Of a DNA stretch of 7,869 bases, positions 6,787 through 7,869 are shown in pieces; the stretch's first letter is position 1; each line of letters starts with the position of its first letter. A program made the translations under genes and the position numbers. Below the pieces are notes generated by a model. The model was not told the origin of the DNA, made no database searches, and worked only from the letters and a program-made list of their open reading frames with translations. The DNA comes from Anaerolineae bacterium. Its GTDB lineage: Bacteria > Chloroflexota > Anaerolineae > Anaerolineales > Villigracilaceae. The stretch lies in NCBI GenBank assembly GCA_003141915.1, contig PLNY01000417.1, positions 1 through 7,869 on the forward strand, in the 5' to 3' direction.

Positions 6787-7212
6787 TTATGTTTTGCGAT
6801 TTTCAAATTTGGAATCGAGATACGACTGCAAGATCACCGTCGCCGCCAATTCATCGAGATGGCCGGCGCGCTTTTTCCGCGAGACTCCCATTTCGATGCG
6901 CGCCGCGCGCGCGGATTGAGTGCTGAAAGATTCGTCCCACATCACGATGGAAATTTGCGTTTGGGTTTTGAGCGCCTCGGCAAAGCGCACCGCGCGCCGG
7001 CCCGCCAGATTCGGTTCGCCCTCTTCGTCAAACGATTGACCGATGACGATCAACTCCACCTGATATTGCGAAGCGGTCTCGGCAACTTGCGCGGCATCAA
7101 TCACGCGCGAAACATGCTCAATCACCTTCAACGGGTTTGCGATGGCGCCCGTTGAATCAGAAATGGCAAGACCGATTCTTTTTTCACCGTGATCCACAGC
7201 AAGAATTCGCAT
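6787..7212 (-). CDS. ruvX: Putative pre-16S rRNA nuclease / Holliday junction resolvase-like protein RuvX (YqgF)
   Basis: This 141-residue protein has the usual family length and an RNase-H-like fold. Visible motifs are AVDHGEKRIGLAISD (5-19, first catalytic Asp D7), LIVIGQSFDEEG (54-65), WDESFSTQSA (92-101, acidic D93/E94) and HLDELAATVILQSYLD (118-133, catalytic D120). In most homologues the third motif reads DER; here it is DES, and the second reads VIGQS instead of the common VVGLP. The acidic residues are all kept, so activity is likely. The family is thought to process the 5' end of 16S rRNA precursors in the cytoplasm and was first described as a Holliday-junction resolvase candidate. 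The ATG at 7212 has a strong GGGAG Shine-Dalgarno. mltG lies just downstream, a pairing also seen in other bacteria. Upstream is a 96-bp gap with a long inverted repeat. Confidence 0.93.
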   Translation of the reverse strand: MRILAVDHGEKRIGLAISDSTGAIANPLKVIEHVSRVIDAAQVAETASQYQVELIVIGQSFDEEGEPNLAGRRAVRFAEALKTQTQISIVMWDESFSTQSARAARIEMGVSRKKRAGHLDELAATVILQSYLDSKFENRKT

Positions 7213-7217
7213 TTACG

Positions 7218-7222
7218 CTCCC
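7218..7222 (-). promoter_or_regulatory. Ribosome binding site of ruvX
   Basis: On the minus strand GGGAG is followed by five bases (CGTAA) and then ATG 7212. This is the clearest ribosome binding site of the minus-strand run and fixes the ruvX start. Confidence 0.8.
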
Positions 7223-7230
7223 AAAAATAT

Positions 7231-7297
7231 CCACGAAGGTCACGAATAAGCATGAATTTACTTAATCTTTTTTCATGTACTTCGTTGTTCTTCGTCG
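7231..7297. repeat. Long imperfect inverted repeat upstream of ruvX
   Basis: Arms at 7231-7256 and 7272-7297 are inverted copies of each other with three matching blocks in the same order (ACGAAG, ACGAA, CATGAA) and a 15-base loop, TTTACTTAATCTTTT. Each arm also contains near-direct repeats of ACGAA/ATGAA spaced by about 9-10 bases. On the minus strand the hairpin is followed directly by ATATTTTT (7230-7223), then by the ruvX ribosome binding site. It could act as a terminator or attenuator for the gene upstream, or be a dispersed intergenic repeat. The pairing is imperfect, so the structure is a proposal. Confidence 0.55.
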
Positions 7298-7308
7298 ACG
7301 ATTCACAA

Positions 7309-7869
7309 TCATTGCACTTCAATCCTGAACGGTATCAACGGCATCCACGGCCACCACGATGGGCTCATGTCAATCGTGGGCGGCGCCGCCAGCGGAAGGT
7401 TGGATTGTAAAACTTGTTTTGCATAGATCGGCGAAAGTCCGAGCGCCGAAAATATAACTTGCGATGATTGGATCTGCCTGGTTATGACGCGCTCCGCCTG
7501 CAGATTGAAATGCGTCGAACCAGATTGATCCGCCGCAAAAACATTCGTCGAGTTGAATTGCATCGTATCCGGATTGGAAACAAAGCCCTCAGGCATCGAC
7601 GCGTCCAACACGGTTTGGGCCAGCTGTGTCAAATCGTCGGCGGTCACATATTGCGCGCTGTATTGAACGCTCATGGTTAACTTCAACATGTCTCCCGGCT
7701 GTCCGGCAGGCGGATCATAGGTTTCCTGCGATGGCGCATCGGCTTTCAATGTATTCGGCAAAAGCAAATCATGCGCGCCAATCGAAGCGGCAACCTCCTG
7801 CCTGGCTTGTTGATCCAACGCGGCCGTCACCATATCATGCAAATGCTGGCGGTCCGCATCCGCGGCTTC
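7309..7869 (-). CDS. C-terminal part of an unfinished gene, possibly a baseplate-J-like protein
   Basis: The frame is open from the right edge (7869) to a TGA at 7309-7311, giving 186 residues of a longer protein; the start lies outside the window. A TTG at 7842 is in frame but is not the start, since the frame continues unbroken above it with protein-like sequence (EAADADRQHLHD). The fragment begins with an Ala/Gln-rich helix (VTAALDQQARQEVAASIG). It then has beta-rich sequence (MLKLTMSVQYSAQYVTADDL) and ends with APPTIDMSPSWWPWMPLIPF followed by RIEVQ. This Pro/Trp-rich end resembles what I remember from proteins annotated baseplate J/gp47-like in Chloroflexota, but I cannot confirm it. The segment FNLQAERVITRQI and the final strand look like an assembly or adhesin-type module, not an enzyme. 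It is probably transcribed toward ruvX, though the inverted repeat may separate them. Confidence 0.6.
   Translation of the reverse strand, partial: EAADADRQHLHDMVTAALDQQARQEVAASIGAHDLLLPNTLKADAPSQETYDPPAGQPGDMLKLTMSVQYSAQYVTADDLTQLAQTVLDASMPEGFVSNPDTMQFNSTNVFAADQSGSTHFNLQAERVITRQIQSSQVIFSALGLSPIYAKQVLQSNLPLAAPPTIDMSPSWWPWMPLIPFRIEVQ

Noticed and set aside
7128..7322. A 64-residue frame across the ruvX upstream gap on the minus strand
   Set aside because: It overlaps ruvX and the inverted repeat, has mixed composition and no domain; the ribosome binding site and conserved N-terminus support ruvX starting at 7212.

Overview
The window reads as ordinary chromosomal DNA from a bacterium, most probably a Chloroflexota (Anaerolineae-like) member. 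That is an inference from the look of the proteins: the M14 peptidase style, the WWPW/PFRIEV C-terminus of the last gene, and the membrane protein family. No rRNA or other phylogenetic marker is present. There are seven recognisable or partly recognisable protein genes plus one unassigned membrane protein. I see no tRNA, rRNA, CRISPR array, transposase or phage integrase.

Layout, left to right. (1) 1-345 (+): the C-terminal part of a LivF-type branched-chain amino acid ABC transporter ATPase, followed by a perfect 30-bp palindrome (368-397) that probably ends that operon. (2) 515-5670 (+): a tight four-gene run. It holds a CinA-like protein, a membrane-anchored M14 zinc carboxypeptidase, a two-domain protein joining an MtaD/SAH-deaminase-type amidohydrolase to a CYTH-like domain, and an unrecognised four-helix membrane protein. 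The junctions are 1 bp, 23 bp and an ATGA overlap, so co-transcription is likely. (3) 7869-5675 (-): a convergent run with an unfinished gene whose C-terminus resembles baseplate-J-like proteins, then ruvX (yqgF), then mltG. The two opposing runs meet tail to tail with only 4 bp between stop codons. Upstream of ruvX, a 96-bp gap carries a long imperfect inverted repeat followed by a short T run.

How the genes may work together. ruvX and mltG are housekeeping genes (RNA/DNA processing and peptidoglycan glycan-strand release) that are neighbours in other bacteria too. The plus-strand run mixes nucleotide or metabolite repair (CinA N-domain), adenosine-thioether or nucleobase deamination (amidohydrolase), a possible triphosphate-binding domain (CYTH) and two envelope proteins (M14 peptidase, membrane protein). 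No single pathway is evident from the sequence.

The points most worth a second look are the deaminase-CYTH fusion with altered acidic motif positions, the CinA protein whose amidohydrolase half has lost its active-site motifs, the unassigned membrane protein translationally coupled to the fusion, and the inverted repeat before ruvX. I did not find clear evidence of a defence or mobile system.
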